Assembly: GCF_011386835.1 (NCBI RefSeq)
Contig: NC_088791.1
Span: forward strand, 9,238,998 to 9,302,997
DNA length: 64,000 bases
Direction of reading: 5' to 3'
Source of the DNA: Chrysemys picta bellii
Lineage: Eukaryota; Chordata; Testudines; Emydidae
The notes beneath the pieces are model-generated. The model was not told where the DNA came from. It worked only from the letters and a program-made list of their open reading frames with translations, and did not search any database. Shown here piece after piece: positions 44,819 to 57,110 of this stretch. Each line of letters begins with the position of its first letter. Positions within the stretch are counted from its first letter, which is position 1. Made by a program: the position numbers and the translations under genes.

Positions 44819-46311
44819 TACCCTGGCCATATGCACAACATACCTCTGCTGTATCCCCTGCACTCATGGGTGGAAGTAGGGACAGTTTAGAGCCATTACA
44901 CCTGTTCTCCACCAGGCACAGAGGCCCCCTGAGCAGGAGTTATTTTCAGGGGGCCAATTCCACACCAGATGTTCTCCATGCCCCCATTTCCTTTGTGGTC
45001 CCTCTATGCTGCCAGAGGCATGGAAGGAGCAAGGGGCGGATTATTTAATTTTGTGGAAACAAAGGAGTCATGGGGCATCCTGGCCCCGAGCCCATTCATC
45101 CTCAGGATATTTGAGGACCTGCCATTCTGTGGTCCTTTCAGACTCCCTCTGGAGACAGCACCAGCAGGGGGCCATATTGCCTTTGGCACCATCCTTGCAG
45201 CTGTGCACTCCTTCCTCGTCCATGCAAGTCGAAAGCCACACAGAAGGAGTTCACGCAGCAAGGGGTAGCATTAACCTACACAGCAATCTGCACATTCATT
45301 GCAAATGCCAGTGGTCATGATGGGGAGTGACCATTCCCCAGCATTGGACTCTGTGCCTAGGCACTGACTCTTAAATCTTAAGTTAATATGTGTGCTACAG
45401 GGTCAGTTCAGCTGCATCTTCAGTGCCCTCTCAGGGCCAGGGGTAGCTCTGTAGCACCATGCCTGAGTTTTCCCTCTTTGGGGCTCCTCAATAAATGCCG
45501 CATACTGGCTTCTTTCTGTCTAAACACCCCTCATTCGGGTCTCATAAAGTTCAAAAGAAAAAAGTCCCACAATAAAGTCTACAAAGTTCAGCTCAATTCC
45601 CTGCTTTGAGCAGGCCACTTCCAGCCTTTCCTAGTTGGAGTGCTCTTTTCTTCTTCCCAGAGTCTGCTCGCAGCAGCTCTTCCCTGCCTTGGCAGATCTC
45701 TCTCAGCCCTACCAAGCTGAAGGTTTTTTTCTACTCCCCTGGCATCTGTGCACTTTGGCTTCCAGGCCCAAACCCTTCCCTCTGGATCAGACTGTATATG
45801 ACTTGGCCAAAGAGCTGATTCACCGAAGACCCACCACAAGCAGAGAGAGAGAGTGCAGGCACGTGCACGTGGCCAGGTCGTGCTTGTGAGAGATGAGTGG
45901 GATCCTATTACAACCATCTAATCAGGGACTCTAGAGCTCTCCTGTCAGGTCCCTGTGGGTGGTATCTTTAGTGGAGCATAAGGCCTGAGGGCCCCCAGTT
46001 CTCCAGTCACTGGTAGAGCTGCAGAGATGACCCGTGCCTGCTGATAGTGGAGTGGCAGAGTGAGGGCAACTGTCTTTGGCAGTGTTATTGAGCATGCTCA
46101 GTACAAGTCAAGCAGCAAACCGGGGGGTGGCAATGTGCCACTGCATGCCCCTGCCACGAGTTGCTGGGTGGTATTGTGGACATGGCAGCAGTCCATGGAC
46201 CTAGGTATCCTTACATCCAGTTCAACAGCTCCAGTTGCTCTAGTATTAAGCCAGAATGCAACACCACTAGGGAGACTGAGGGAGCAACCACATCAGAATA
46301 TCCCATAGCTC
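44819..46311. other. Intergenic stretch
   Basis: No gene. Overlapping ORFs at 44969-45320 and 45588-45917 lack domains. The stretch around 45450-45780 may be LTR-derived (CTCAATAAATGCC near 45488), but no boundaries are visible. Confidence 0.3.
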
Positions 46312-46642
46312 AGTGGTTAGAACACTTTTCTCAGGAGTGAGTGACCCCCAATCCTTTTCTCCTCCAGCAGAAAGGAGGGAATTGAACCTGGGTCTCCCAC
46401 ATCCCAGGTAAGGGCTCTAACCACTGAGCTAAAAGTGATAAGGTGGACTCCTCCTCCAGCCGTTCTGTATGAATCAAGCAGACCCCAACTCATTCCCTCA
46501 AAAAGCAGCTAAGGTGCCTGAACCCATCTGACTCCAGGAGATGGGTTCCCCTTCATGAATCACTGACATAGGCCTCTCCCTGCAGCCTAGGTTTAGGTGC
46601 CTACTTGGAGAGAGAGAGAGAGAGAGAGGGGCGGGGCTTAGC
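46312..46642 (+). repeat. tRNA-derived palindromic SINE, left part
   Basis: CATAGCTCAGTGGTTAGAAC (A-box-like) is followed about 80 bp later by its inverted partner GGCTCTAACCACTGAGCTAA, so two tRNA-like heads face each other. The body continues to a (GA) run at 46608-46629 and is interrupted at 46643 by a hAT element. Confidence 0.6.
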
Positions 46643-47097
46643 CAGGGCTGTCCCTACCCATACGCAAAGTATGCAGCTGTGAAGGGCACCAGGAAATTTG
46701 GAGCATTACATTTCCTGGTGCCCTGCGCAGCTGCGTGCTGCTCCAGCCCCTACCCCACCTCTTCCTCATAGCACCTGCTCTGCCCCAGCCCTGCCCCCAC
46801 TCCACCCCTTCCCCAAAGCCCCCCTGCTCCGCCCCTGCCTGCCCACTCTGCCCAGCCCCGCCCCTTTCCACCCCTGAGGAGTGCAGCAGGGCCAGGTCTG
46901 CACTCACCGGTGGCGGGAAGTGCAGTGACCCGGCCCCAGCCACGCTGCCAGTGAGTGCTGGGGGGTGGTCCCACTCCACCTCCTAAGCCAGTCCTCCCCT
47001 CGTGGAGACCTGGGGCCAGCCTGCCCACCGCAGAGGTCTTCCCCCCCCCCCGGGGGGGGAGCTGCGTACGGCCCCAGAATAGCTAGGGACGGCCCTG
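46643..47097. mobile_element. Non-autonomous hAT element inserted in the tRNA-like repeat
   Basis: Ends are CAGGGCTGTCCCTAC and CTAGGGACGGCCCTG. Perfect 8-bp duplications GGCTTAGC lie at 46635-46642 and 47098-47105. The interior has a C-rich pyrimidine tract and an inverted pair GGGCACCAGGAAAT/ATTTCCTGGTGCCC at about 46684-46724. Confidence 0.93.
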
Positions 47098-47105
47098 GGC
47101 TTAGC

Positions 47106-47330
47106 ACACACCCCTCTTGTCAGCATCTTCCACTGGCCATCTTAGGTGGCTCTAGCAGGCTAACACTTGTGGCTCACGTTCTTAGGCGCCTGTCTCTCCC
47201 TGTTCATTGCACCTACCTCAGCTTCGTGGAGTGCAGTCTTGTTCCTGTGATTTTTCTAGGCCCAGTGATGCTCAGCATTGCAACACCTAAGACCCTCGGT
47301 GGATCCCAAGACCACTCAGCAAGCCCATTC
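47106..47330 (+). repeat. tRNA-derived repeat, right part
   Basis: It continues the repeat cut at 46642 (CACTGGCCATCTTAGGTGGC, CTTAGGCGCCTGTCTCTCCC, GATTTTTCTAGGCCCAGTGA). I recognise these blocks as contiguous in other turtle copies. Confidence 0.5.
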
Positions 47331-47668
47331 CAGAACTGGAACTTAGGGAGTAGCATTATCTCTGACCATCCTGGGGCCATACAATACCCAGCATATGTCA
47401 TAGGACGGCTGGCCCTTAAGGGGAGCTGGGTCCAGCTCCACCTGTGAGTAATCAGCTGCCTCCTAGCTAATGCTGTACAGAATAGCAAGGGTGTGTACAA
47501 AAGGCCATTAGGCTCCTCAGGAGCTACCAGTGTGACATTCCATCTATCCCCTCGTAGGTGCTCCTGACGGGCAGCAGTCCAGCGACAGAGATACCAGACA
47601 GATAGAAAAAGGAGAGAGCAGCTTGCTGCAGAAACTACTGATTCTTACAAACATGGCGATGTAGCAAG

Positions 47669-47875
47669 CAGGGCCGGCTCCAGGCACCAGTGGAGGAAGC
47701 ACAGGCCTGGGGTGGCACATGCTAAGGGGCGGCACATGCTAAGGGGCGGCATTCCATCCATTCTTGGGGTGGCACAGTCCAGGCGCCTTTTTTTTTTTTT
47801 GCTTCGGCAGTCTGAGTGGCTTTTTTTTTTTTTTTTTTTTGGCTTGGGGCGGCAAAAATGGTAGAGCCGGCCCTG
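47669..47875. mobile_element. Non-autonomous hAT element with poly-T tracts
   Basis: Perfect termini CAGGGCCGGCTC/GAGCCGGCCCTG and perfect 8-bp duplications GTAGCAAG (47661-47668 and 47876-47883). The interior has a 12-base and a 22-base T run and a short direct repeat of GGCACATGCTAAGGGGC. The termini resemble those of the GC-rich element at 30733. Confidence 0.95.
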
Positions 47876-48086
47876 GTAGCAAGGTTGAGCTGGCACACTT
47901 TTCCAGCAAGCAGGCTGGCACAGGCAGCAACAGTGCATGCAGGCAAGCCGTGAATTAGATAAGCGGGTAATATACCATGAATTCAAGCATAGAAACTGAA
48001 GAGAATCAATAGCTGCAGACCCGTGAGCAGCATTTTGGTACTGTGGCTTTCTCGGGGAGGGGAAGGGGAACTGGAATGGGTGTAAT

Positions 48087-48090
<4 letters not shown>

Positions 48091-48124
<34 letters not shown>
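48091..48124 (+). repeat. (CA)17 microsatellite
   Basis: An uninterrupted CA dinucleotide run of 34 nt. It generates the Cys-Val runs seen in an overlapping minus-strand ORF. Confidence 0.98.
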
Positions 48125-48130
<6 letters not shown>

Positions 48131-48579
48131 TTTATTTTCCAACAGAAAAAGCAATAAGTACGTAGCCTTAGGTAACGAACATTTCCTTGAGATCACTCAA
48201 TCTTGTCCTCAGCAGTTGACTGCAGGCAATACACGCTCAGTAAATTTCAGAACCTTTGGAAAATTGCTGCTTCCGTTGCAGTTAAAAAAAAAAAAGTACA
48301 CAATCCCCCATTCATCTGAGGTGTAATCCCTGTCTGGATAGTCAGCTGTGCTGACCTAAAAACCACTGGGAGATGATGGGCGAACAAGCCCATTATAACC
48401 TCTATGAGGTACTTATCAGATGCTTCCTTTAATCCTTACTCAGGCAACATTCACACTGTAGTCATGTATGAATGATAGATTCAGATCTACAAGCTCTCAC
48501 ACTGGTGAAATTCAAATGTGATTGCTGTGAACATTTGTGCCAGTAAGTCTTACTGGCACTGATCTGGACAAGAAGGCTG
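48125..48579. other. Intergenic stretch
   Basis: No gene or repeat recognised. Confidence 0.3.
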
Positions 48580-48800
48580 GTTCAGTGTTTAGGGGACTAG
48601 GTTGAGAGTTGGGAGACCTGGATTCAATTCGCTGCTCTGTTACAAGCTTCCTGTGTGACGCTGGGCAAGTTGCTTAGTCCATGGGAATTAGACACCTAAA
48701 TAACCCTGAGGAACTAGGCCTCAGTTCCCCATCTGTAACATGGGGTTATAGTACTTCCCAACCTTACACTGGAGATTGTGAGGTGCTCAGATACCATTGT
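48580..48800 (+). repeat. MIR-type SINE, nearly full length
   Basis: GGAGACCTGGATTCAATTC (B-box-like), CTGTGTGACGCTGGGCAAG, GCCTCAGTTCCCCATCTGTA, and ACATGGGGTTATAGTAC occur in MIR order, with AGGTGCTCAGATACCATTG in the tail. Confidence 0.75.
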
Positions 48801-51800
48801 AATGGGGGCCAATTAAAAACCTGAGATATAAAGGCAGCAAAGCCAGCAGATCTCCCTCTTGGGGAATACATCTGATATAAGACGCTAAGCCAGCAGAATG
48901 ACCATACATGGCACCCTTCACAGCCCCCAGAGTAGGGTATGTCAGACAGATGGACAAGAAGAGAGAGATGTGGTCCAAGCCCACTGCAACAGAGTGGGAG
49001 CAGTCCTTGGTACTGCTCTGACTCACCACCCAGCATCCAGGTGGTGTAACGTCACCATGCAGAATACAAAGAACAGGGCTCAACAGTTCTAGTAAACAGA
49101 GAAAGGTGAATATCCCCAGATATTCACTCACTTGTTCTTCACAACTTCTCTCTTTAACTTTGTTTGTTTTACAAAGGTTTTTTCCCCCTGGTAGAAAGTG
49201 TCAGCCCTGGTAGTCACCATAAATAAATATGAAACAAAGAGATCAGGATGCCGCATATAAACTTCCAGTGTTCCAAGCACAAGTAAGTATCAGAGGAGAA
49301 CCGGTGCGATTCAGGTGAAGAAAAGTGAGCTGTGGAAATCCTTGACTAGAAAAACCTCACAGGAGCCCAGAAAAAAAAAGAATGACAACATTTCAAACGC
49401 ATGAAGGAATTGCTCTGCAGTTGAATACCAAAAAACATCTGTCCAAATACAAAGAAAATGACCTATTACTTTATCATATGCTGAAAGCCAAGCACTGAAT
49501 AATAATCTATGGCAGGTTATTTTTTAAATGTATTTATAGCCAAGATGAGGAGTCAATTTCAGACTGGGTCTGCTTGGAAAACAGTCATACAAAGGAGGCT
49601 TCTGGAACCAATGTCTGAACAGGACATTACACAGCACCTTTACTTCTGAAGGATCTCAAAGCAATTTATGGGCTAACATTTCCCTACCAGGGAAAATCCT
49701 ACAAGAGGGAGAGAAAGGTGCTGGAGAAATTTCTCCTAGGTTCATCTTCTGCCGTTCATTATCATGACATTCCCCCCTTCAGTAGGGACGGCATTGTAGC
49801 CACACAGACAGAGTGGAGGATGTGTCCTAGGAACTCCATAAAGCTAGAGGATATATGGGGAAAATCAGCTTCCAACTCAGCTGGATCTGAACCCCCACCC
49901 CCCTCTGACATCCTTCCTTCTCCTTGTCCATCTCCTGATCCACATAGATCTGCATAGAGAACCAACGCCTCTGTGCCTTGTCTCAGTCATGACCCAACAG
50001 CATGGCTCACTCAGTAGCTGTTCCGCTGGCACTAGCCTCCACCATCACACACGTTCCTCTTGGAGAGGGTAGAAGGGGAGATAATGCTGCCAGCACAATT
50101 ATTCTTGACTGGATTTCCAGGGGGAGTCTGACAGGTTTTTAGGGGAGCATGCTACAGACTGGTTGCTTCTTGCTCATGCCCCAACATGGCAAAAATCCCA
50201 TCTTGTTGGCACAGGGATGAGTCGTCTGAAGGTTCAGGGCAGAGCGGAGCATTCCAGAGAGCTGCAACATCTCATTTGGTTTGGGGGGGGGGAGGCGCAG
50301 AGGGGACTTATGCACTTCTTTGCTCCCCTCCATGCTGTCCAACATTTAGCCATATACACATAAAGTGTCAGTGAATTGCAGCTACCTCTGAGGTGGTGGG
50401 AAACAGCCAATGTACAACGTGCTTCGCCTGGGGAGAATGGGATATTATTAACCAGGCACCCCTTCTCCTAAAGGAAGTGCTAGGAGTCTTCAATGTCCAC
50501 ACAGAGCGGATTTTGAAATCTTGTACGTGTCCACCAGCTTCAAGCAGGTTTCACCAAACTCCTGGCATAACGCAGAGCAGAATTTAGCCAACAGCCACTA
50601 TTGAAATGACTTAGCTCGTATCATCTTAGGGATCTCGCCTGTGTTTTCATTTCCTCTTTATTTTATTATTGTTTATTTCATTCCAATCCTGGCTCAGATT
50701 ATTCTATTGGAAAATTTGAACCTATTTGAAACACCATCACAAAGATTAACAAACAAATGGACAGTTACATTCTAACTATATATTGCTGCACAGATGGCAC
50801 AATCCATTATCAGATGTACTAGAAAACAAATGCACATGGAGGTCAGAGCATCCTTTGAAGGACTAATCTGGCAATTAAATTAGTCTATTTTTAGGGGGCG
50901 ATGTGGGATGCTTTTAAGATCAAACAAAATAATGATCATATGAATGTTTTGACTTGTCGACATCAGCTATAACAAATCCATCAAGTATTGAAAAGAAGTT
51001 TTAGGGGCAGTCCATCCATCCCTCTTTTCTCTTCTTTGACTACACTATTCATTGTTCACTGTTCGCATTTACATGTGAGACCATTTTACCTGAATAGCTT
51101 CCACCTCTGGAAGACATCAGATCCAGATCAGAATCCTAACTCTGTAGGTGAGAAGCCAGAAGAACAGACAGGAGTTATGGGGTGCAACATCTGAATGCTT
51201 CAGGTGACATGCATGTGATCGGGGGCCAGATTTTCAGAAGATGCAAACCAGCTTAGTTCCATTGAACTCAACACAAATACATTCTCTCAGGAGCTAGTAA
51301 ATATTAACTTCTTATTTCTTTCCTGGTTTTTAGTAGCAATAACTTGGTGACATCAAGCAACCTCATTTGGAACTGCCTTTTACTGTTGCTGTCCCTATGA
51401 CCTACTGGGTGAATTGTGCAGTGCTGTACAGGAAACGTCACTTCATTGGTTATCTCAGGGCCTGATCCGGCTCCTATTCAAGCTACTGGTCAAAAACCAA
51501 TGGAAGCAGGAATAGAGTCTCTGTCAATCCCCAGGGAAGGAGGGCAGGCTGTAGAGTCAGGGTTTCTAAAGAAAATGAGTGTCACTCAGGAGCGAGGTTT
51601 ACAGTCTTGGCTTTGGAAACCAGGTTTCACCTGGGAAGTGACTGGTGAGCTTCATTCAGGAAGTCCTGGTGCTCTACGGTTGCCAGTCAGCAGGCGCAGA
51701 GTGGATGAGTTTTGAAGGGAATCCTATCAAGCCCTCCTCCAATGGCTGTCCCCAAGGTATTCCTAGGGGGTGGAAGAAGCTTAAGTTGTCCAGCACCAGC

Positions 51801-51864
51801 TGGTTTGCATCACTGAAACATTAGCAGACCAGCCATTTTGGATGCTGAAGCAAGAGGCTAATGG
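48801..51864. other. Intergenic stretch, 3 kb
   Basis: No host exon can be supported. A fragment of the GATCTCAAAGC-type ancient SINE lies near 49622-49680. ORFs here are short and lack domains. Confidence 0.35.
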
Positions 51865-51872
51865 ATAATAAA

Positions 51873-53496
51873 TAGGGTTGTCAAGCGATTAAAAAAAAAT
51901 CACAATTAATTGCGCTGTTAAACTATAATAGAATACCATTTATTTAAATATTTTGGCATGTTTTCTACATTTTCAAATATATTGATTTCAATTACAACAC
52001 AGAATACAAAAGTACATTGCACTACAGCATTTGTATTAGGTGAATTGATAAATACTATTTCTTTTGTTTTTTACAGTGCAAATATTTGTAATAAACATAA
52101 AGTGAGCATTCTCTTTATCATGAAAGTGCAACTTACAAATGTAGAATTATGTACAAAAACCCCCTGCATTCAAAAATAAAATAATGTAAAAACTTTAAAG
52201 CCTACAAGTCCACTCAGTCCTACTTCTTGGTCAGCCAATCTCAGACAAACAAGTTTGTTTACATTTGCAGAAGATAATGCTACCCGTTTCTTGTTTACAA
52301 TGTCACTTGGAAGTGAGATTAGGTGTTTGCATGGCACTGTTGTAGCTGGCATCGCAAGATATTTATATGCCAGATGCACTAAAGATTCATATGTCCCTTC
52401 ATGCTTCAGCCACCATTCCAGAGGACATGCGGCCATGCTGATGATGGATTCTGCTCGATAACAATCCAAAGCAGTGTGCACCGACACATGTTCATTTTCA
52501 TCGCCTGAGTCACATGCCACCAGCAGAAAGTTGATTTTCTTTTTTGGTGGTTTGGGTTCTGTAGTTTCCACATCAGTGTGTTGCTCTTTTAAGACTTCTG
52601 AAAGCATGCTCCACACCTCATCCGTCACAGATTTTCGAAGGCATTTCAGATTCTTAAATCTTGAGTCAAGTGCTGTAGCTATCTTCTTTGCATTTTGTCA
52701 AATTTGCAGTGAAAGTGTTCTTAAAATGAACAACATGTGCTGGGTCACCATCCAAGACTATTATAACATGAAATATATGGCAGAAGGTGGGTAAAACAGA
52801 GCAGGAGACACACAATTCTCCCCCAAAGAGTTCAGTCACAAATGTAATTAACGCATTATTTTTTTAACGAGTATCATCAGCATGGAAGCATGTCCTCTGG
52901 AATGATGGCCGACGCATGAAGAGGCATATGAATCTTTAGCGTATCTGGCACGTAAATATCTTGACATGCCAGCTACAACAATGCCATGTGAATGCCTGTT
53001 CTCACTTTCAGGTGACACTAAGAAGTGGGCAACATTACATTTACGGGAGATAAACAAACTTGTTTCTCTTAGCGATTGGTTGAACAAGAAGTAGGACTTT
53101 GAACTTGTAAGCTTTAAAGTTTTTACATTATTTTATTTTTGAATGCAGGGTTTTTTTGTACATAATTCTACATTTGTAAGCTGCACTTTCATGATGAAGA
53201 GATTGCACTATAATACTTGTATGAGGTGAATTGAAAAATATTATTTCTTTTGTTTATCATTTTTACAGTGCAAATTTTTGCAATAAAAATTTAAAGTGAG
53301 CACTGTACACTTTGTATTATGTGTTGTAATTGAAATAGATATATTTGAAAATGTAGAAAAACATCCAAAAATATTTAATGAATTTCAGTTGGTATTCTAT
53401 TGTTTAACATTACGATTTAATCGCAATTAACTTAAAATCGCGATTAATTTCTTTGAGTTACTCACATGAATTAACTGTGATTAATTGACAGCCCTA
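51873..53496. mobile_element. Fold-back hAT element with two inverted transposase 3' ends
   Basis: Perfect 8-bp duplications ATAATAAA (51865-51872, 53497-53504) flank TAGGG...CCCTA termini. The left half encodes, on the minus strand (52170-52628), a transposase C-terminal piece with CPLEWWLKHEGTYESL and LAYKYLAMPATTVPC, the hAT dimerisation region. The right half encodes the same region on the plus strand (about 52885-53090) with its own stops. Both halves continue outward through the same AT-rich 3' sequence (for example TTACATTATTTTATTTTTG blocks) to the same terminus. So the element consists of two 3' halves head to head and cannot make transposase. Confidence 0.92.
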
Positions 53497-53504
53497 ATAA
53501 TAAA

Positions 53505-55329
53505 GTTTCCCCGGAGCATCTTGTCTGGCCAGACCCAGTGTGAAGGGCCAAACATGAAGGGAACCCAGAAGATAAAGTTTCAGGTTAGAAGGAAATACTA
53601 GATCCTGGTCACTATCATGTAGTGAAGATCTCCTCTAATATCAGATCCTTCAGGCCTCCTGCCCTGGCTCTCCACTCAAGGAGGATGTTGGCATAGGTCT
53701 GGCCCTGTTGACAGTAATGAATCACAAGAGCCCAGTGCTGGCCAGATGGTTGCAATCAGCTGTTGTTTACACCAAGAATCCAGAGAGCAGTTCAATCAAT
53801 CCCCTTGACCCTAATATAGTCTGTCGAAAAATAATCAATTTACAAGGCTGGGATGGCTGACCTGTTAGCCCTGTTTGTTGATCCAAAACATATTGGCTCA
53901 ATAACTGTAATAATTAAAGTCAGTGTAGACAGTCATTGACCCAACTACTTAGCCCCGTATCACTGACACCGGTATGTGGGGCTTAAAAGCAAGGACATTT
54001 GCTGGGAAGGTAAGAAAAAGAGCAAGCAACCTGGAAAGGGTGATCCAAAACAGCTCAGATTTGGAACCTGGTAATTAAAATCTTTGGTGTAAAGAGAGGT
54101 GGTGAAAGAAGAGGATACCAGAGCAACTAACTGTCCAGGAGGTGGGCAGTCATACCCAGTAGTTAGAGCAGGAGTTGGTAGCCAGGAGTCAGAGCTGGGT
54201 TACGTGGCATGAGACAAGGCTGGGACCAAGGCAGGAATAGGGCTGGAAAAAGCAGGCAGAGGTGCTATCACCTCCATGGTCAAATGCATTGAGCAGCCAC
54301 CAAATTGCAGCTGGGCTTAAGAGCTGGTCTGCTGACTCTTCCCACCAATCAGGCAGTCTAGCTAGTCAGACCGCTTACTGCCAGCCAGCTGCATTTGTTA
54401 GGTCACCTGGAGACTGGCTCTAATGCATGCCCTGCTTTGGGACACAGACCCAGGAGTACAATAGAAAGGACCCTTTGAAAGGCCTGATCCTGGACCACTG
54501 ACGTGAATGGAAGCTGTGTCATTGACCAATCCTGAAATCAGGCATGGAGTCCTCCCATCTGCTTCATTGGACTCATCCTAAAAAACAAATGATTACGCTT
54601 CCCAGAAAATACAAGCCCCTAGACACAAGCCTATTTAAAGCCGATCTGGGTCACCTCTATCCTCTCCAACAGTTCAAAAGCAATCAGCATAAAGGCCATT
54701 AATAGGGTTGGTGCCAAGAGGTAATTGAAGACAGTAATTGCTCAGTTTTACAGAGCTGGAAATGGAACAACAAAAATAAAATTAAGTAATAACGAAGGCT
54801 TTTGGCAGAGAGATCCCGTGGTGCACGCAGTTTAGCTAAGGACCTGTCTTTTTTGGAAATACATTTCTTGTACTTATTACATCGGTGCCTTGCTGGGACA
54901 TCTCTCCTGATCTTTCAGAGTTGTGATGGGCTTTACTAAATGTGAATATTCTTTCTCCACATACTGAGTTACGGTGTCAGAGTGACACATTCAGTGTATC
55001 AGCCTCAGCAGCAACAACAATGCAGTCCACAAAGTGCACAAGCAAATCTCCATCTATGTTACTGTATCTCCACTCCTGGTTCTCTCAGCCAGGCCTGATG
55101 GTTTACCCCAAAATAGTTGCCCAGTTTTTTTTTCTTTGCCTTCAAAGGACTGAAAACCCTCATTTGATTTAATCTCACTAAAATGCACTCACCTCCTGGG
55201 CTGCGTGGTGACTGCTGGGTTTTCTTGTCTTCAGATCAACACCAAAATGGTGAAACTGTGCAAGCTTTGTTAAAACCAGTAGAACCTACATGCAAAGTGC
55301 CCTGGGCTTTTCCTAGCCACCTTCTGAGG
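53505..55329. other. Intergenic stretch
   Basis: No gene. The section 54130-54460 (TAGTTAGAGCAGGAGTTGG, GGCTTAAGAGCTGGTCTGC, CCAATCAGGCAG) looks LTR-related, probably antisense, but has no boundaries I can define. Confidence 0.35.
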
Positions 55330-55337
55330 GGCTAGAG

Positions 55338-55512
55338 CCATGGTTCTCAACCAATTTACCATCATGGGCTGCATATGCAGCGCTATGAATTATGTGGGCT
55401 GCATCCATACAATATATATACTACCTGTATGGCCCTGAGGGTGTCACATGGTCTGCAGCTGTGTGCGGATTGGGCCACAAGCGGCTCACAGGCCACGCGT
55501 TCAGAACCAGTG
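55338..55512 (+). mobile_element. Short hAT element (175 bp)
   Basis: Ends CCATGGTTCTCAACC and CGTTCAGAACCAGTG, a degraded hAT pair, with perfect 8-bp duplications GGCTAGAG (55330-55337 and 55513-55520). The length indicates a deletion derivative. Confidence 0.9.
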
Positions 55513-55574
55513 GGCTAGAGGCATGCTGTCTCTTTCAATGTCAGCAGAAGTCAGCCTACATGCATAGCATGGTC

Positions 55575-55702
55575 CTGTGGATGAGGGCTAGACAAGGACT
55601 TGAAATAGCTGGGTTCTATCCTGGCTCTTCTACTGACTGCCTGTGTGCGTTTGGACAAGAAACTTCACCTCTGTTTCCCCTCTCTCTCTCCTGTCTATTT
55701 AC
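55575..55702 (+). repeat. MIR-type SINE, left part, interrupted
   Basis: GGGTTCTATCCTGGCTCTTC, GCCTGTGTGCGTTTGGACAAG and TCACCTCTGTTTCCCC are MIR blocks. A tRNA-derived SINE follows, and an L2-like tail (CAGGGCAGGGATTGTCC) resumes at about 55905-55990. Confidence 0.6.
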
Positions 55703-55885
55703 AGGGGGAGGGATAGCTTAGTGGTTTGAGCATTAGCCTGCTAAACCCAGGGTTGTGAGTTCAATCCTTGAGGGGGCCACTTAGGGATCTAGGGCAAAAT
55801 CAGTGCTTCATCCTGCTAGTGGAGGCAGGGGGCTGGACTTGATGACCTTTTAAAGTCCCTTCCAGTTCTAGGAGATAGGGTATTT
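55703..55885 (+). repeat. tRNA-derived SINE with CR1-like tail
   Basis: The GGATAGCTTAGTGG A box and GTGAGTTCAATCC B box define an internal RNA polymerase III promoter. A CR1-like tail (GGCTGGACTTGATGACC, CCCTTCCAGTTCTAGG) follows. This pattern, in which the SINE borrows the CR1 3' end for mobilisation, is typical of turtle tRNA SINEs. It is not a functional tRNA gene, because the acceptor stem is not closed. Confidence 0.82.
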
Positions 55886-55989
55886 TTTTTTATTTATCTA
55901 TCTTCAGGGCAGGGATTGTCCTTACTGTGTGTCTGTGCAGCACCTAGCACAATGGGGTGCTGATCTCCACTGAGGACTCTGGAGGTCAG

Positions 55990-56284
55990 AGTTCAAGCCT
56001 ATTTTTGTAGAAGTAGCAGAGAAGGCAATCTGTATCTCCACCCCACAGATCTCTCTGCCAGCATTCATCCTCTGTGAGACAGGCACTCATACTACACCGA
56101 GGGAGGCCAGACAGGTTGATAGTCTATCAACCACAGGTTAGTCTAACCTATTCAGGATCTGCACGATCATGTGATTACACTTTAAAGGGAACTATATGCC
56201 AAAATGGTCAGTTGCTCTATATACCTTGATGACATGCCACATCTCCATGACATTCTCTACCATCCACCCCAAGCTCATCATATC
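55990..56284. other. Intergenic stretch
   Basis: No recognised feature. Confidence 0.3.
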
Positions 56285-56292
56285 TATTAAAG

Positions 56293-56487
56293 GAGTGGCA
56301 GGCAACCTGCGGCCCATCAGGGTAATCTGATTGTGGGCCGTGAGACATTTTGCTGACGTTGACCATCCCGCAGGCAAGGCCCCCTGCAGCTCCCAGTGGC
56401 CGCGGTTTGCCGTTCCTGGCCGGGTCTGCAATCAGATTACCCTGATGGGCCGCATGTGACCTGCGGGCTGCAGGTTGCCCACCACTG
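56293..56487. mobile_element. Short hAT element (195 bp)
   Basis: The left end GAGTGGCAGGCAACCTGC and right end GCAGGTTGCCCACCACTG are inverted, with perfect 8-bp duplications TATTAAAG (56285-56292 and 56488-56495). A longer inner pair, GGTAATCTGATTG/CAATCAGATTACC, shows a mostly palindromic MITE with a deleted centre. Confidence 0.93.
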
Positions 56488-56495
56488 TATTAAAG

Positions 56496-57002
56496 GAAAG
56501 CATGATGGTTTCATTGGACAAACAATTCTCATTGAGATGGAGATAGCTCCCGGAAAGATCCAACGTGGGATTTTTTTAAAGACAACACCAAGTAAACCCC
56601 AAATTGAACTCAAGCTGCTCCCCAAATATTACAGGGTTTATACCTTTCTTATAAAGATTATGAGCAATTTTGGCTATCTTTTTATTCTGTCACCTAGACT
56701 TAGCACAGATCGGTCATGACTGGGACTCTTTCGCGCTACCATGCTACAAAATAATAATAATGCAGGATTTAGACTTTTCTGCCTGGTCTCCCTCTCTCTC
56801 TGGCTTATCATGACCGATTTTTGGCAACCTCAGAGAGCTTGCACTGTGTCAACCAGAGGTCTGAATTCCTCCTTCCCTAGCATGTGGCATGGTGTGAACT
56901 CCCATAGTCTTTGTACAGCTGTTCTTGGGTGTGGCAGGTCCAGTTGATTCTCATGCACAAAACAACCTCAACAAGTCCATGTGGATCCCTTAATTTAAGG
57001 AT
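56496..57002. other. Intergenic stretch
   Basis: No gene recognised. Confidence 0.3.
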
Positions 57003-57110
57003 GCAGAAAGTAAACCCTTCAGGGCAAAAATTGTCTTTTTGTTCTGTGTTTGTACTGTGCCTAGCATAACGGGGTTGGGGCTGGTAGGTGCTACATTCTG
57101 TAATGAATTC
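57003..57110 (+). repeat. L2/MIR tail fragment
   Basis: CTTCAGGGCAAAAATTGTC, TTTTGTTCTGTGTTTGTAC and GCCTAGCATAACGGGG form the L2-like tail. Confidence 0.6.

Noticed and set aside
47645..48196. Minus-strand ORF of 183 codons with a Cys-Val run and Lys-rich stretches
   Set aside because: The Cys-Val run is the (CA)17 microsatellite and the Lys-rich part is poly-T within a hAT element.
55703..55780. A- and B-box sequence considered as a real tRNA gene
   Set aside because: The acceptor stem does not close, the B box is altered, and a CR1-like tail follows, so it is a SINE head.
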